A stretch of 64,000 nt of DNA from Acidobacteriaceae bacterium (GTDB taxonomy: Bacteria > Acidobacteriota > Terriglobia > Terriglobales > Acidobacteriaceae): positions 62,001-126,000 of the forward strand of contig CAHJWN010000002.1 in assembly GCA_903642265.1 (NCBI GenBank), written 5' to 3'. Below are positions 1 to 9,885 of the stretch, piece by piece. Within the stretch, counting starts at the first letter, position 1. Each line of letters opens with the position of its first letter. The translations under genes were made by a program, and so were the position numbers. The notes beneath the pieces were generated by a model that was given only the letters and a program-made list of their open reading frames with translations, had not been told where the DNA came from and did no database searches.

Positions 1-336
1 CTGCGCGGCAAGGCGTTTCTTCAGGTCGTCGCTCCAAGTCCCAAAGTGATCAATCCAACCCTGCACCGCAAACTGCCAGTCTCCTAACTTATCTGCCGTA
101 AACGTAGCCGTGTAGATGTCATTGCCTTGATCCACTAGGGGTTCGGTGCGCCACTTGCGGTCGCCTTTAGGTCGATACAGCAGCTGGCCGTTCACATGAT
201 CATGACCATCCCCAAACATCGCCGCGGTGACCGTAACGGTGTCGCCATGAAACCGACGGGCTGGGTAGCGGCCGCACTCGACTTTCGGCCCCTGGAGTTC
301 GACTATGACGCGCTTACGGCCTTCAGAAGGTTTCAT
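1..336 (-). CDS. glgE: Alpha-1,4-glucan:maltose-1-phosphate maltosyltransferase GlgE, N-terminal part (runs off the window)
   Basis: Reading the minus strand from an ATG at 336 gives 112 uninterrupted codons to the window edge. The product begins MKPSEGRKRVIVELQGPKVE and contains GDTVTVTAAMFGDGHDHVNG and LLYRPKGDRKWRTEPL, which I recognise as the N-terminal (DUF3416) domain of GlgE. GlgE is a GH13 enzyme that extends alpha-1,4-glucan from maltose-1-phosphate. AGGAAA lies about 11 nt before the ATG. The catalytic domain is outside the window. It diverges from the GH15-treY-treZ genes, so both glucan/trehalose routes share one intergenic region of about 170 bp. Confidence 0.85.
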   Translation of the reverse strand, partial: MKPSEGRKRVIVELQGPKVECGRYPARRFHGDTVTVTAAMFGDGHDHVNGQLLYRPKGDRKWRTEPLVDQGNDIYTATFTADKLGDWQFAVQGWIDHFGTWSDDLKKRLAAQ

Positions 337-505
337 GCAGTCAGCTTTCCTATTTGGATTCATCGGGCCTGGATTGACTTGGAGGAGTCCCTGAAATCTC
401 CACTCGCCCCATGCATCATACCTGTAGCATTCAATGTACAGATGCGACTCGGCAGTCTGCCGGTTGCTGACCTGGCGGCATTGAAGTCGATGGAAATGAG
501 AAGAC

Positions 506-2371
506 TTGAGCGAACGAAAGCAGAATAAAAACCTTCCTCTTCATGCCTCCCGCATCGAGGATTATGCCCTGATTGGTGACTGTGAGACTGCTGCTCTCGT
601 CTCCCGCGAGGGTTCGATGGACTGGCTCTGCCTGCCGTCCTTCTCGTCTGCCGCATGCTTTGCCGCCCTTTTGGGAACGGCAGACCATGGCTTCTGGAAG
701 ATCGCTCCCGAAGGAAAAATCAAGCGCACACGCCGGGCGTATGCAGTGCAGACAATGATCGTCGAAACGACTTTTGAGACCTCCTCAGGCGCTGTCACGC
801 TGATCGACTTCATGCCTATCAAGGGCGAGCACTCGAATGTGATTCGGATTGTGCGTGGCATCCGCGGAGAGGTCGCCATGCGGGCTGAACTTGCTTTGCG
901 TTTCGATTACGGCCGCACGGTTCCGTGGGTGACACGCGACCAGAATGAGTTGCACGCTGTCGCCGGGCCAGACATGGTCGTTGTTCGCGCACGTCACGAG
1001 AGTGGCCGCAAGATTGATATGACCGGCGAGGGCCTGACGACAATCGCAGAATTCGTGGTCAGGCAAGGCGATACAGCATCGTTCACGTTGACCTACAGTT
1101 CTTCACTTGGCGAGGTGCCAAAGCCTGTCGATGTTGAGGCCTGCCTGACTGAAACGAAACGATATTGGACAAGCTGGATGACCGCCTGCACCTATAAGGG
1201 CGAGTACGCCGACGCAGTTGGGCGTTCCCTGATGACGTTGAAAGCGATGACATACAAGCCCTCGGGAGGCATTGTAGCCGCTGTAACCAGCTCACTTCCG
1301 GAGAGTATTGGCGGAGTACGCAACTGGGATTATCGGTACTGCTGGTTAAGGGACACGTCGTTTACGCTACTGGTGCTGATGCTTGCTGGATATCGCGATG
1401 AGGCCATCGAGTGGCGCAAGTGGCTGCTGCGCGCTGTAGCCGGCGACCCGGCACAAGTGCAGACAATCTACGGAATCTGCGGCGAGCGTGAGTTGCAGGA
1501 GTGGGAAGCCGACTGGCTCCCCGGCTACGAACATTCGAAGCCGGTCCGTATCGGCAATGGCGCGGTCGGACAGTTCCAACTCGATGTGTTCGGTGAGGTT
1601 GCTGCCGCGCTCGCCCGGACACCTCAAGCCGAAGATGACATTCGCGTCTCTGCGAGTGCGCTGCAGGCCTCGCTCATCAACCATCTCTGCGATGTATGGG
1701 AGAAACCTGATGAAGGCATCTGGGAGGTTCGTGGTCCGCGGCGCCACTTTACTCACTCGAAGGTGATGGCGTGGGTTGCCGTTGATCGCGCGATTAAGAG
1801 TGCAGATCGTTACGACCAAACGGCCGAAGTTAAGCGGTGGAAGAAAGTCCGCGAAAAGATCCGGGCCGAGGTCCTCAGCAAAGGATTTGATAAGAAGCTC
1901 AACAGCTTCGTTCAGTATTACGGTTCAAAGCAGCTGGATGCCTCGTGCCTGCGTATTGCGCTTGTCGGGTTTCTTCCGCCCGAAGATCCACGCATTATCG
2001 GCACCGTTGAGGCAATTGCTAAACACCTGATGCCGAACGGTGGATTGAATGCAGGCCTTGTCGAGCGGTACGACACCAGGAAGTCACCCGACGGTCTGCC
2101 CGGCAGTGAAGGTTCGTTTCTCGCGTGCAGCTTCTGGATGGTCACAAACCTGTGGTTGATCGGGCGCAAGGAAGAAGCGAAAACCCTGTATGAACGCTTG
2201 CTCGCATTGCGTAATGATGTTGGACTTATTTCTGAGGAGTACGACGCGAAAGATAAGCGCCAGGTCGGCAACTTCCCACAAGCACTCTCGCACATCGCGC
2301 AGATTCACGCCGCGTTTGCACTATCCGGCCAGTGGAGTCCAGACATAATGAATGATTCAGCACCGTCCTAG
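506..2371 (+). CDS. Glycoside hydrolase family 15 protein (glucoamylase/trehalase-like)
   Basis: A 621-aa cytoplasmic protein without signal peptide, full length for bacterial GH15. An N-terminal beta-sandwich (about residues 1-250, with SMDWLCLPSF) precedes an (alpha/alpha)6 barrel. Diagnostic motifs are NWDYRYCWLRD near residue 273, a candidate general acid Glu in GIWEVRG near 403 and a candidate base in SEEYD near 575, followed by GNFPQALSH. An in-frame stop at 497-499 leaves TTG at 506 as the only usable start. It should release glucose from alpha-glucans; a trehalase role, known for some GH15 members, cannot be excluded. It lies 155 bp before treY in the same direction, suggesting shared expression. 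Confidence 0.88.
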   Translation: MSERKQNKNLPLHASRIEDYALIGDCETAALVSREGSMDWLCLPSFSSAACFAALLGTADHGFWKIAPEGKIKRTRRAYAVQTMIVETTFETSSGAVTLIDFMPIKGEHSNVIRIVRGIRGEVAMRAELALRFDYGRTVPWVTRDQNELHAVAGPDMVVVRARHESGRKIDMTGEGLTTIAEFVVRQGDTASFTLTYSSSLGEVPKPVDVEACLTETKRYWTSWMTACTYKGEYADAVGRSLMTLKAMTYKPSGGIVAAVTSSLPESIGGVRNWDYRYCWLRDTSFTLLVLMLAGYRDEAIEWRKWLLRAVAGDPAQVQTIYGICGERELQEWEADWLPGYEHSKPVRIGNGAVGQFQLDVFGEVAAALARTPQAEDDIRVSASALQASLINHLCDVWEKPDEGIWEVRGPRRHFTHSKVMAWVAVDRAIKSADRYDQTAEVKRWKKVREKIRAEVLSKGFDKKLNSFVQYYGSKQLDASCLRIALVGFLPPEDPRIIGTVEAIAKHLMPNGGLNAGLVERYDTRKSPDGLPGSEGSFLACSFWMVTNLWLIGRKEEAKTLYERLLALRNDVGLISEEYDAKDKRQVGNFPQALSHIAQIHAAFALSGQWSPDIMNDSAPS

Positions 2372-2526
2372 GCCAATGGACTCGAGCAACCTGCCGCTGC
2401 GGTGCCGCCTCTAAGGAACTTCTGGGCTGATCCACGTGATTGGTCTGCCTGATTGATCCCACTTGCAGCTGCCGCCGCATATACAAACTCTTTGCTTTAC
2501 AGCCGCGAGAGAATAGGCGCGAATAA

Positions 2527-5178
2527 ATGACCCGCATTCCAAAATCAACGTACAGGCTTCAGCTGCACAAAGGCTTCACATTTGACGATGCAACCAGCAT
2601 CGCCGAATACCTTCGAGAGCTTGGCGTCTCGCACGTTTATAGTTCACCGTATCTGCAGGCAGCACCTGAGAGTATGCACGGCTATGACGTCGTGGACCAT
2701 CGTCGTGTGAATGAGGAACTTGGTGGAGCCTCCGCGCACAAGCGTTTTTGCGAAAAGCTGGGCGAGCAGAAGCTGGGCCAGGTACTCGATATTGTTCCAA
2801 ATCATATGTCGCTTGGCCGCGAGAACCAGTATTGGTGGGATGTTCTCGAAAACGGCACGTCAAGTCGCTATGCCTCGTTCTTTGACATCGACTGGCAACC
2901 ACAGGAAGAGCGCCTCCGCGATAAGGTGCTTGTACCTATTCTGGGCGATCAGTATGGTCGAGTGCTGCAGTCCGGCGGAATAAAAGTGAAGCGCAATGGC
3001 AGTTGTTTTTTTGTGACCGCAGCCGAACAGGAGTTTCCAGTGTCGCCGCCATCGCTTACCGCGATCCTCGTGCGTGCGGCAGAGTACGCAAAATCCGACA
3101 CAATGAGCTTTCTCGCAGCGTCATACGGACGTCTTCCTGTACCAGAATACTGGGACCGCCGCCTCATCATGACGCGTCACCGGGATAAGACCGTTCTGAA
3201 CGGAATGCTCAGCCGGCTTTGTACGGAAGACCCCACGGCCTGCGAATCCATCGATCGGTCTGTGAGTGAATTGAATGCAAATCAGGATGGCCTGGATGAC
3301 TTCCTCAACCAGCAAAGCTATCGCCTTGCGTACTGGAAGACGGCCGACCAGCAACTCGGCTATCGCCGCTTCTTCGATGTGAATACGCTGATCGGTCTAC
3401 GCATGGAGCGTGAGCACGTATTCGAAGAGACCCACGCACTTATTCTCCAGTGGTTGAAAGAGGGCGTTCTCGATGGCGTCCGAATCGATCATCCAGACGG
3501 CCTGCGCGATCCACTCGAATACTTCAACCGTCTTCGTGCAGCCGCGCCCGATGCATGGGTCGTCGCTGAAAAGATCCTTGAGCCTGGTGAGTTTCTCCGG
3601 GAAGAGTGGCCCGTACAAGGAACCAGTGGGTACGACTTCTTGAATGTCGTACTAAACCTGCTTCTGCGGCCTGAGGGATTAACAGAACTGACCCGCATCT
3701 ACCAGGATTTTACGGGCCAATCGACGGACTTCCCAGCGATCGCGCATGACAAGAAGCTGGCAGTGACACAGGAGGCGCTAGGTAGCGATGTCAATCGCCT
3801 GACGTCTCTCTTCGTAGACATCTGCGAGTGCAATCGCAATCAGCGCGATTACACCCGTGCGGACATCCGCCGTGCCATTCGCGAAGTCGCGTCCTGCTTC
3901 AAGGTCTACCGGACGTACGTGGTCCCTACTCGACAAGAGATCACGCAGGAAGATCGTGAGATCATCACCGCGGCTACGGACTGCGCAAAAGAACTGCGCG
4001 TTGATATCGATGGCGGCCTCTTCGACTTCATACGCGACGTGCTCACGATGGAGGTTGCCGGAAAGCAGGAGAGCGAGTTTCTACTCCGGTTTCAGCAGTT
4101 CACCAGCCCGGTCATGGCGAAGGGCGTGGAGGACACAGCGTTCTACTGCTACAACCGATTGACTGCATTGAACGAAGTTGGCGGTGAGCCATCGCGCAAC
4201 GGATCGACAGTAGAAGAGTTCCACGCCTACAACGCAAAAATGCAGGCGACTCATCCGTTCACGATGACTACGCTCTCGACGCATGACACTAAGCGCAGCG
4301 ACGATGTGCGCGCGCGACTCGCCGTCCTCACGGAGATTCCGGAGGCGTGGGAGTTAGTGATTGAGTACTGGTCCAAGAACAACATGGCGAGCAATGCATG
4401 GGAACTTGTTGACCGAGGGACCGAGTATTTCTACTATCAAACACTTGTTGGTGCATGGCCCATCACGCCCGAGCGCATGAAGGCCTACATGCAGAAAGCA
4501 ATGCGTGAGGCCAAGGAGCGTACCACCTGGGTTGCGAATAACAAGCCGTATGAAGATGCCGTAAACGGTTTCATCGATGCGACGTTCGCGGACGAGGGCT
4601 TCATCTCCGAGGTGCAGAGCTTTGTCGACGGCATTCGGCAGGTAGGATGGGTGAACTCCCTTTCGCAGACCCTATTGAAGTGCACTGTGCCCGGTGTGCC
4701 CGATCTTTACCAGGGTGCGGAACTTTGGGACCTAAGCCTGGTCGACCCTGACAATCGTCGTCCGGTTGACTACGACCTGCGGAAGAAACTGCTAAGAGAA
4801 GCGCAAAATTCGTCGGTAGCTGAGATTATGAAGCGCAGCGATGAAGGTCTGCCCAAGATCTGGACGACACATCGCGTGCTTACCTTGCGCAGGGCGCATC
4901 CGGAGTGGTTCGGCGACAAGGCTGCTTACACGCCTCTGATGGTCACGGGACTGAAGGCGCTGCACTGCATCGCGTTTTTACGTGGAGACAGCGTGATCAC
5001 GGTTGTGCAACGCTGGCCGATGGGCCTTGCCGAAGATTGGGCGGACACGGCGATCGACCTGCCGGCAGGACGCTGGAAGAACTATCTCACCGATGAGTCG
5101 CTGCACGGCGCAAGCCTTCCTCTTCATGAACTTCTTCAACACTTTCCGGTCGCCCTGCTTACCAAAGAGGAAAAGTAG
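2527..5178 (+). CDS. treY: Malto-oligosyltrehalose synthase TreY
   Basis: 883 aa, GH13_26. It isomerises the reducing-end alpha-1,4 bond of malto-oligosaccharides into an alpha,alpha-1,1 bond in the cytoplasm. It opens with the typical RIPKSTYRLQLHKGFTFDDA. The nucleophile Asp sits in DGVRIDHPDG (about residue 318), the acid Glu in WVVAEK (about 347) and the stabilising Asp in STHDTKRSDD (about 585). The long insert between barrel strands typical of TreY is present. treZ follows after 2 nt, with its ribosome site inside the treY end, so the two are translationally linked and act in sequence. Confidence 0.95.
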   Translation: MTRIPKSTYRLQLHKGFTFDDATSIAEYLRELGVSHVYSSPYLQAAPESMHGYDVVDHRRVNEELGGASAHKRFCEKLGEQKLGQVLDIVPNHMSLGRENQYWWDVLENGTSSRYASFFDIDWQPQEERLRDKVLVPILGDQYGRVLQSGGIKVKRNGSCFFVTAAEQEFPVSPPSLTAILVRAAEYAKSDTMSFLAASYGRLPVPEYWDRRLIMTRHRDKTVLNGMLSRLCTEDPTACESIDRSVSELNANQDGLDDFLNQQSYRLAYWKTADQQLGYRRFFDVNTLIGLRMEREHVFEETHALILQWLKEGVLDGVRIDHPDGLRDPLEYFNRLRAAAPDAWVVAEKILEPGEFLREEWPVQGTSGYDFLNVVLNLLLRPEGLTELTRIYQDFTGQSTDFPAIAHDKKLAVTQEALGSDVNRLTSLFVDICECNRNQRDYTRADIRRAIREVASCFKVYRTYVVPTRQEITQEDREIITAATDCAKELRVDIDGGLFDFIRDVLTMEVAGKQESEFLLRFQQFTSPVMAKGVEDTAFYCYNRLTALNEVGGEPSRNGSTVEEFHAYNAKMQATHPFTMTTLSTHDTKRSDDVRARLAVLTEIPEAWELVIEYWSKNNMASNAWELVDRGTEYFYYQTLVGAWPITPERMKAYMQKAMREAKERTTWVANNKPYEDAVNGFIDATFADEGFISEVQSFVDGIRQVGWVNSLSQTLLKCTVPGVPDLYQGAELWDLSLVDPDNRRPVDYDLRKKLLREAQNSSVAEIMKRSDEGLPKIWTTHRVLTLRRAHPEWFGDKAAYTPLMVTGLKALHCIAFLRGDSVITVVQRWPMGLAEDWADTAIDLPAGRWKNYLTDESLHGASLPLHELLQHFPVALLTKEEK

Positions 5179-5180
5179 TA

Positions 5181-6932
5181 ATGCACGAGTTCAAACTGTG
5201 GGCGCCACGTCCGAAGCAGGTAAGCGTCCAGGTAGTTGGCACCGAAGTGTACGACATGACAGGTCCGGATGAACATGGATTCTGGCGCGTGAGTGTCGAA
5301 GCTGCTGGCCCCGGCGATGATTACGGATTCCTACTGGACGAAGAGACCCAGCCCTGGCCTGACCCGCGCAGTCAGTGGCAGCCCTACGGAGTACACGGTC
5401 TTTCACGCATTTACGATCAGAAAGCGTTCGTCTGGCAGGATAAGTCCTGGCAGGGACCGCCGCTCACGGGCGCGATCATCTACGAGATGCACATCGGCAC
5501 CTTCACAGTCGAAGGTACCTTTGACTCCGCAATCGGAAGGCTCAACGCACTTGCCGACCTCGGAGTTACCCATCTTGAATTGATGCCCGTTGTCTCCGCA
5601 CCCGGTAATCGTGGCTGGGGCTATGACGGTGTGGCCCTCTTCGCCGTAACGGAACATTATGGCGGGCCCGAAGCCCTCAAACGATTTGTCGATGCCTGTC
5701 ACAATCGCGGTCTGGCAGTGCTGCTCGACGTGGTCTACAACCACTTCGGTCCGGTAGGAAACTACACAGGCAAGTTCGCCCCGTATGTAACAGACCGCCA
5801 CATCACTCCCTGGGGCGACGCGATCAACTTCGAAGAGGCAGGCAGCGATGAGGTTCGCCGGTTCTTCTGCGATAACGCACTCATGTGGATGCGCGACTTC
5901 CACTTCGATGGTCTGCGGCTCGATGCAGTGCACGAGTTTATGGACAGGTCCGCAGTCCACTTCATGGAGCAGCTTTCAGCCGAAGTGGATGTAGCCAGTG
6001 CCACTCTCGGCCGCCGCTTTGTTCTTATCGCCGAAAGCGATCTTAACGACCCCCGCATTGTCACCCCGCGTGAAGCCGGCGGGTACGGTATGGATGCACA
6101 GTGGAGCGACGACTTTCATCACGCGTTGTTCACCATTCTCTTCCATGAAGAAGGCGGCAAAGGTTACTACGACGACTTTGGATCATTGGACAAGCTTGTG
6201 AAGTCGATCACCAGTATCTTCGTCTACGACGGCGTGTACTCGAAGTACCGCAAACGTCGCCATGGGCGTCCCGTTGATGGACTGTCTGCGCACCATTTCA
6301 TTGGCTTCATCCAGAACCATGACCAGGTCGGAAACCGAGCCACTGGAGATCGACTTGAACACTACATTGGCATGAGCAAGGCCAAGGTGGCGGCGGGTAT
6401 TGTTCTCACGGCGCCGTTCATCCCTATGATCTTTCAGGGCGAGGAGTTTGCCGCATCCACGCCTTTCCAGTACTTCGCGGACCATGAAGATGAAGAGATG
6501 GCGAAGCTTGTCTCCGCAGGACGTAAGAGAGAGTTCGCATCCTTCGGTTGGGATGAGGCTTCCATTCCTGACCCCGAGAATCCCGAGACCTTCGTGCGCT
6601 CCAAACTTAAGTGGAACGAAGTCCATGAGGGCAGGCACGCGGAGATGCTCGATTGGTTCACCAGGCTGATCCACATTCGTCGAGCGTCGAACTCGCTTAA
6701 CGATGGCGATACAGGGCACACGAAGATCAGCTTCGATCCCGATCGGAACTGGTTGGTAATGGATCGTGGATTGGTGCAGGTGATCACGAACCTGGGCTCG
6801 CAATCCGCTGACTTCAATGTTCCAAGTGGCTACAGACTGATCGCACAATCAGAGCCAGAGATACTGCTCGTGTCTGGCAAGATCACAGTGCCCTGTAACT
6901 CACTCGCGATTCTCTCAGGCGAGGAGATCTAG
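5181..6932 (+). CDS. treZ: Malto-oligosyltrehalose trehalohydrolase TreZ
   Basis: 583 aa. It hydrolyses the alpha-1,4 bond next to the trehalose unit made by TreY and so releases trehalose. An N-terminal CBM48-like sandwich (KLWAPRPKQVSVQVVG) is followed by a GH13 barrel with DGLRLDAVHEF (nucleophile Asp near 247), AESDLND (acid Glu near 284) and NHDQVGNR (near 378), then a C-terminal beta domain. GAGGAA upstream of the ATG serves as ribosome site. No treX debranching gene is in the window; the GH15 gene occupies the upstream position. Confidence 0.95.
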   Translation: MHEFKLWAPRPKQVSVQVVGTEVYDMTGPDEHGFWRVSVEAAGPGDDYGFLLDEETQPWPDPRSQWQPYGVHGLSRIYDQKAFVWQDKSWQGPPLTGAIIYEMHIGTFTVEGTFDSAIGRLNALADLGVTHLELMPVVSAPGNRGWGYDGVALFAVTEHYGGPEALKRFVDACHNRGLAVLLDVVYNHFGPVGNYTGKFAPYVTDRHITPWGDAINFEEAGSDEVRRFFCDNALMWMRDFHFDGLRLDAVHEFMDRSAVHFMEQLSAEVDVASATLGRRFVLIAESDLNDPRIVTPREAGGYGMDAQWSDDFHHALFTILFHEEGGKGYYDDFGSLDKLVKSITSIFVYDGVYSKYRKRRHGRPVDGLSAHHFIGFIQNHDQVGNRATGDRLEHYIGMSKAKVAAGIVLTAPFIPMIFQGEEFAASTPFQYFADHEDEEMAKLVSAGRKREFASFGWDEASIPDPENPETFVRSKLKWNEVHEGRHAEMLDWFTRLIHIRRASNSLNDGDTGHTKISFDPDRNWLVMDRGLVQVITNLGSQSADFNVPSGYRLIAQSEPEILLVSGKITVPCNSLAILSGEEI

Positions 6933-7154
6933 CCAGCGTCTCCACGTTCGTCGATGGGCTGCGACTTTTCTGCTGAGGTGCGCCAGGACGGTGGATCGCT
7001 TGCAAGCTTGGTTTTTGGGGCGGAATCTTCCGGGCTCGAAATGCCGACAAGTCTCAGCAGCTTACCGAAAGTTCGAACGACTGGATGCACGAGCGCCTCT
7101 TTTATCTCAGACTACGCCGACTTACGGTAGCCTGTAGCTATAAAAGGACCTCCA

Positions 7155-8342
7155 ATGACGATCTTCTCGCGACATCCGATCCAATCTCCACAACTCATTC
7201 GGAGCCTCTCCACCGCATTCGTGCTTGGCACGTTCCTGGTAGTCTCCTGGATGGCTCCGCTTTACGCTCAAGACAAGCCAAAGTCAGAACCTGACGTTAT
7301 CGTTTTTACAAACGGCGATCAGCTTTCCGGTAGCGTTGAGCGCGGCGCGGGCGACTCCATCGTCTTCAAGAGTGACATGGCGGGAGAGATTACCGTTCCC
7401 TACGCCAAGATCAAGGAACTACGCACCCATGGTGCCTTTGCCCTGCTGCGCAAAGATACGAAAACGCCAACTACAGATGTTCAGGAAGGCACCATTGTGT
7501 ATGGCGACAGCAAGCTGACGTTGAGCAGTTCGGCAGGTACGCTCGAGACAGTGGAGGTAAAGAACGTCGATTACCTGATCGACAAGCCCACTTACGACAA
7601 GCAGGTAAACACGCGTCCGGGCTTGTTGACCGGTTGGCAGGGCGCTGTCAACGGTGGTGCGTCCTTTGTGCGTTCGACGCAGAACGGATCCACGTTCAAT
7701 GTAGGTACCACGCTGGTCCGGGCTATCCCGCTCGTCGCTTACCTGCCGCCAAAAAGCCGGAGCACATTCATACTGAGCGAGACGTATGGCAAACTCTCGC
7801 AGCCGGTTTTGCCGCAAACTGTTCCGGCGACTCCTGATACCGTCGTGAAGACCGACATCCTGCACACCGGTTTCGAGCAGGACAAGTACTTCTCGCCACG
7901 TTTTTACGTGCTTGGTGAGGCTACGTTCGACCACGACTTCTCGCAGATGCTTCGCCTGCAACAGGTATATGGCGGCGGTGTTGGTCTTACCGTGATCCAG
8001 CAAGCAAAGCAGCAACTCGACATCAAAGGCAACATCCACTATGAGAAACAGAGTTTTGAAGTTGCTGCCAGCAATCAGAACCTCATTGGAGCAACCCTTT
8101 CGGAGCTTTACCACCGAAACCTTTACAAAGGCATCGTCTTTAACGAGAACCTGGATATCCTGCCGGCCTTCAACAACGCGAATGCCTACTCGGGAGATGG
8201 TGGAGCGAGCCTGACGCTGCCCGTCTACAAGCGCTTCGGTCTCAATGTCTCGGCGACGGATAACTTTCTTAATGACCCTCCTCCCGGCTCGAGGAAGAAC
8301 AGCTTTCAATTCCTTACTGGCGTCACCTACACGCTGCCCTAG
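7155..8342 (+). CDS. DUF481 family outer-membrane protein
   Basis: 395 aa with an N-terminal hydrophobic segment ending ...APLYAQ, a probable signal peptide cleaved near residue 39. Residues about 45-110 form a small beta domain (VIVFTNGDQLSGSV, VPYAKIKELRT) seen before DUF481 in this phylum. The C-terminal about 230 residues alternate in the way of a beta-barrel and end in VTYTLP. The function of DUF481 proteins is unknown. AAAAGGA precedes the ATG. It stands alone and is closed by a strong hairpin at 8359-8390. Confidence 0.72.
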   Translation: MTIFSRHPIQSPQLIRSLSTAFVLGTFLVVSWMAPLYAQDKPKSEPDVIVFTNGDQLSGSVERGAGDSIVFKSDMAGEITVPYAKIKELRTHGAFALLRKDTKTPTTDVQEGTIVYGDSKLTLSSSAGTLETVEVKNVDYLIDKPTYDKQVNTRPGLLTGWQGAVNGGASFVRSTQNGSTFNVGTTLVRAIPLVAYLPPKSRSTFILSETYGKLSQPVLPQTVPATPDTVVKTDILHTGFEQDKYFSPRFYVLGEATFDHDFSQMLRLQQVYGGGVGLTVIQQAKQQLDIKGNIHYEKQSFEVAASNQNLIGATLSELYHRNLYKGIVFNENLDILPAFNNANAYSGDGGASLTLPVYKRFGLNVSATDNFLNDPPPGSRKNSFQFLTGVTYTLP

Positions 8343-8358
8343 CCGGTGGATCCTCCGA

Positions 8359-8390
8359 AACAAAGCTCCGGAGTGTCCCGGGGCTTTGTT
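8359..8390. terminator. Bidirectional hairpin terminator
   Basis: AACAAAGC at the left pairs with GCTTTGTT at the right. The stem continues inward with one T-G wobble and four G-C pairs, giving 13 bp around the loop AGTGTC. The 3' arm is T-rich on both strands. It sits between the convergent ends of the DUF481 and cytochrome genes and can serve both. Confidence 0.75.
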
Positions 8391-8422
8391 CGCAGAGGCA
8401 TAAACCAGCGTGCCTGCTTGAC

Positions 8423-8974
8423 TCACTTCGCGCTTAGGATTGACATGACCGGATCAGGCAGGGGCTGATCTGCATTCTTCAGGAGCAGGCTTACCTGCCA
8501 CATCTGCGTGTCGGGTAACACATGCTGATAAGAAGGCATACCGGTCAGGCGGATGCCGTTCGCGACCTTCCAGTAAGTTTCGCCTACTTCGTCGTCGCTT
8601 ACTCCGACGACGTTTCCTTTCGCATGTTTCTTCCAAAGCTGCGGCGCAGGAGGGTACATGTATCTCGCGAAGGCGACATCGTGCCCGGGAGTGCCATGGC
8701 AGGACGCGCATTGCGCTTTATAAACATGCGCACCTGACTCGAAGACATCCTCGCTGGTGCCAAACGGCGCGGTCTTCAGGTCGTGCTCGATGCGCGACCC
8801 CAGGGGTAGCTGCACGATGTTCTTTTCGAACGGAAAGGGTCTGTCGGCGACCGCGACCGGCAGCGGTCCAAACCTCAGGTAGGCTGCTGCACCTCCCAAA
8901 GCCAGCACCAGCGCCGCAGCGAATCCCAGAATGAATTTCCCAGACCCGCTGCCTGATCTTTTCGACTTAGCCAT
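8423..8974 (-). CDS. Membrane-anchored monohaem c-type cytochrome
   Basis: 183 aa. A short basic N-terminus and one membrane segment (about 13-33) are followed by a periplasmic domain with a single haem site CASCH (Cys89, Cys92, His93) and a probable axial Met146 in TGMPSYQ. This is the cytochrome c class I / cbb3-type fold, a periplasmic electron carrier. The partner oxidase or dehydrogenase is not nearby. A GGGAG sequence lies upstream of the ATG. It is transcribed away from the following beta-barrel gene. Confidence 0.8.
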   Translation of the reverse strand: MAKSKRSGSGSGKFILGFAAALVLALGGAAAYLRFGPLPVAVADRPFPFEKNIVQLPLGSRIEHDLKTAPFGTSEDVFESGAHVYKAQCASCHGTPGHDVAFARYMYPPAPQLWKKHAKGNVVGVSDDEVGETYWKVANGIRLTGMPSYQHVLPDTQMWQVSLLLKNADQPLPDPVMSILSAK

Positions 8975-9144
8975 CTTTGCTCATTCTCCCGCCAACCCTC
9001 CAGAAGCTACATTTCGCCGCAGATATCGTCAGGATGTTCTAATAAAGAAGTACGGTCGCGCATCGCTGTTCGTCTCTAAGAGCGGCGGTCTGCCACAGGT
9101 TCCACGGTATCAAATTTGAAGGTTCTTGCAGGGGTACATTCTTG

Positions 9145-9885
9145 ATGTTTGTTTTCGAACGAAGCACGAAGGTTTTCGCGGCTGCATTGCTCGTCGCCGT
9201 ATTCGTCATTGCATCTGTATCAGCTTCGGCACAGTCCACTCGGCGGCAGCGTCGCGAGACAAATGCAAACCGCCAGGCGCGCATCAATCGCATCATCAAG
9301 GACACATACACCCGCAAGTACGAAGTCTACGGTGGCGGCGGATATCTCCGCTTTCGTTCTGGCGAGTTCCTGAAACGCAACAACGAAGTCACGTGGGCGA
9401 GCAGCGGAACTTACTTCCTGAACCCGAAGCTTGGCATCACTGCTGACGTGCGCGGCTCGTACGGAAACGCCAAGATCCCGAACGTTTTCGCACTCAATGG
9501 AGAATTCAAACCTCAGATCAGTGAGTACATGTTCTCTGGTGGCGCCACATACCGGTTCTACACCCATGAAAAGTACGCAGTTTCTGCCGTCGTGACCGGA
9601 GGCATTGCACTCGGCAACTTTAACGGCGGAAACAAGGGCGTTGATTCACCGACAGTCGGGCTTTGGGAATCGAACAATCGGCCAGTCGTGACCGCCGGTG
9701 TGAACCTCGATTACAACTTTTACCCAAACCTCTCGTTCCGGGTAGTGCCGACCTTCGCGGGTACGACCTTTGTCGGCACAACTGCCACCGGGCCGTTTGC
9801 GACGGGCGGTACGTCGACCGGCGGTTTCCAGCCAAACTTTGGTGTAAATGCAGGACTCGTTTACAGATTCGGCAGAATTAAGTAG
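9145..9885 (+). CDS. Outer-membrane beta-barrel protein (OmpA/OmpW-like size)
   Basis: 246 aa from ATG 9145 (a TTG directly before it is in frame but less likely; AGGGG lies about 10 nt upstream). A signal peptide ends ...VSASAQ near residue 29. A basic stretch (STRRQRRETNANRQARINR) is followed by roughly eight alternating amphipathic strands with glycine/aromatic belts (YEVYGGGGYLRF, YMFSGGATYRFYT) and a final NAGLVYRFGRIK. The pattern fits an eight-stranded barrel. No specific ligand can be named. Confidence 0.65.
   Translation: MFVFERSTKVFAAALLVAVFVIASVSASAQSTRRQRRETNANRQARINRIIKDTYTRKYEVYGGGGYLRFRSGEFLKRNNEVTWASSGTYFLNPKLGITADVRGSYGNAKIPNVFALNGEFKPQISEYMFSGGATYRFYTHEKYAVSAVVTGGIALGNFNGGNKGVDSPTVGLWESNNRPVVTAGVNLDYNFYPNLSFRVVPTFAGTTFVGTTATGPFATGGTSTGGFQPNFGVNAGLVYRFGRIK

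Noticed and set aside
6183-6848. 221-codon minus-strand frame inside treZ
   Set aside because: Antisense of intact treZ catalytic sequence.
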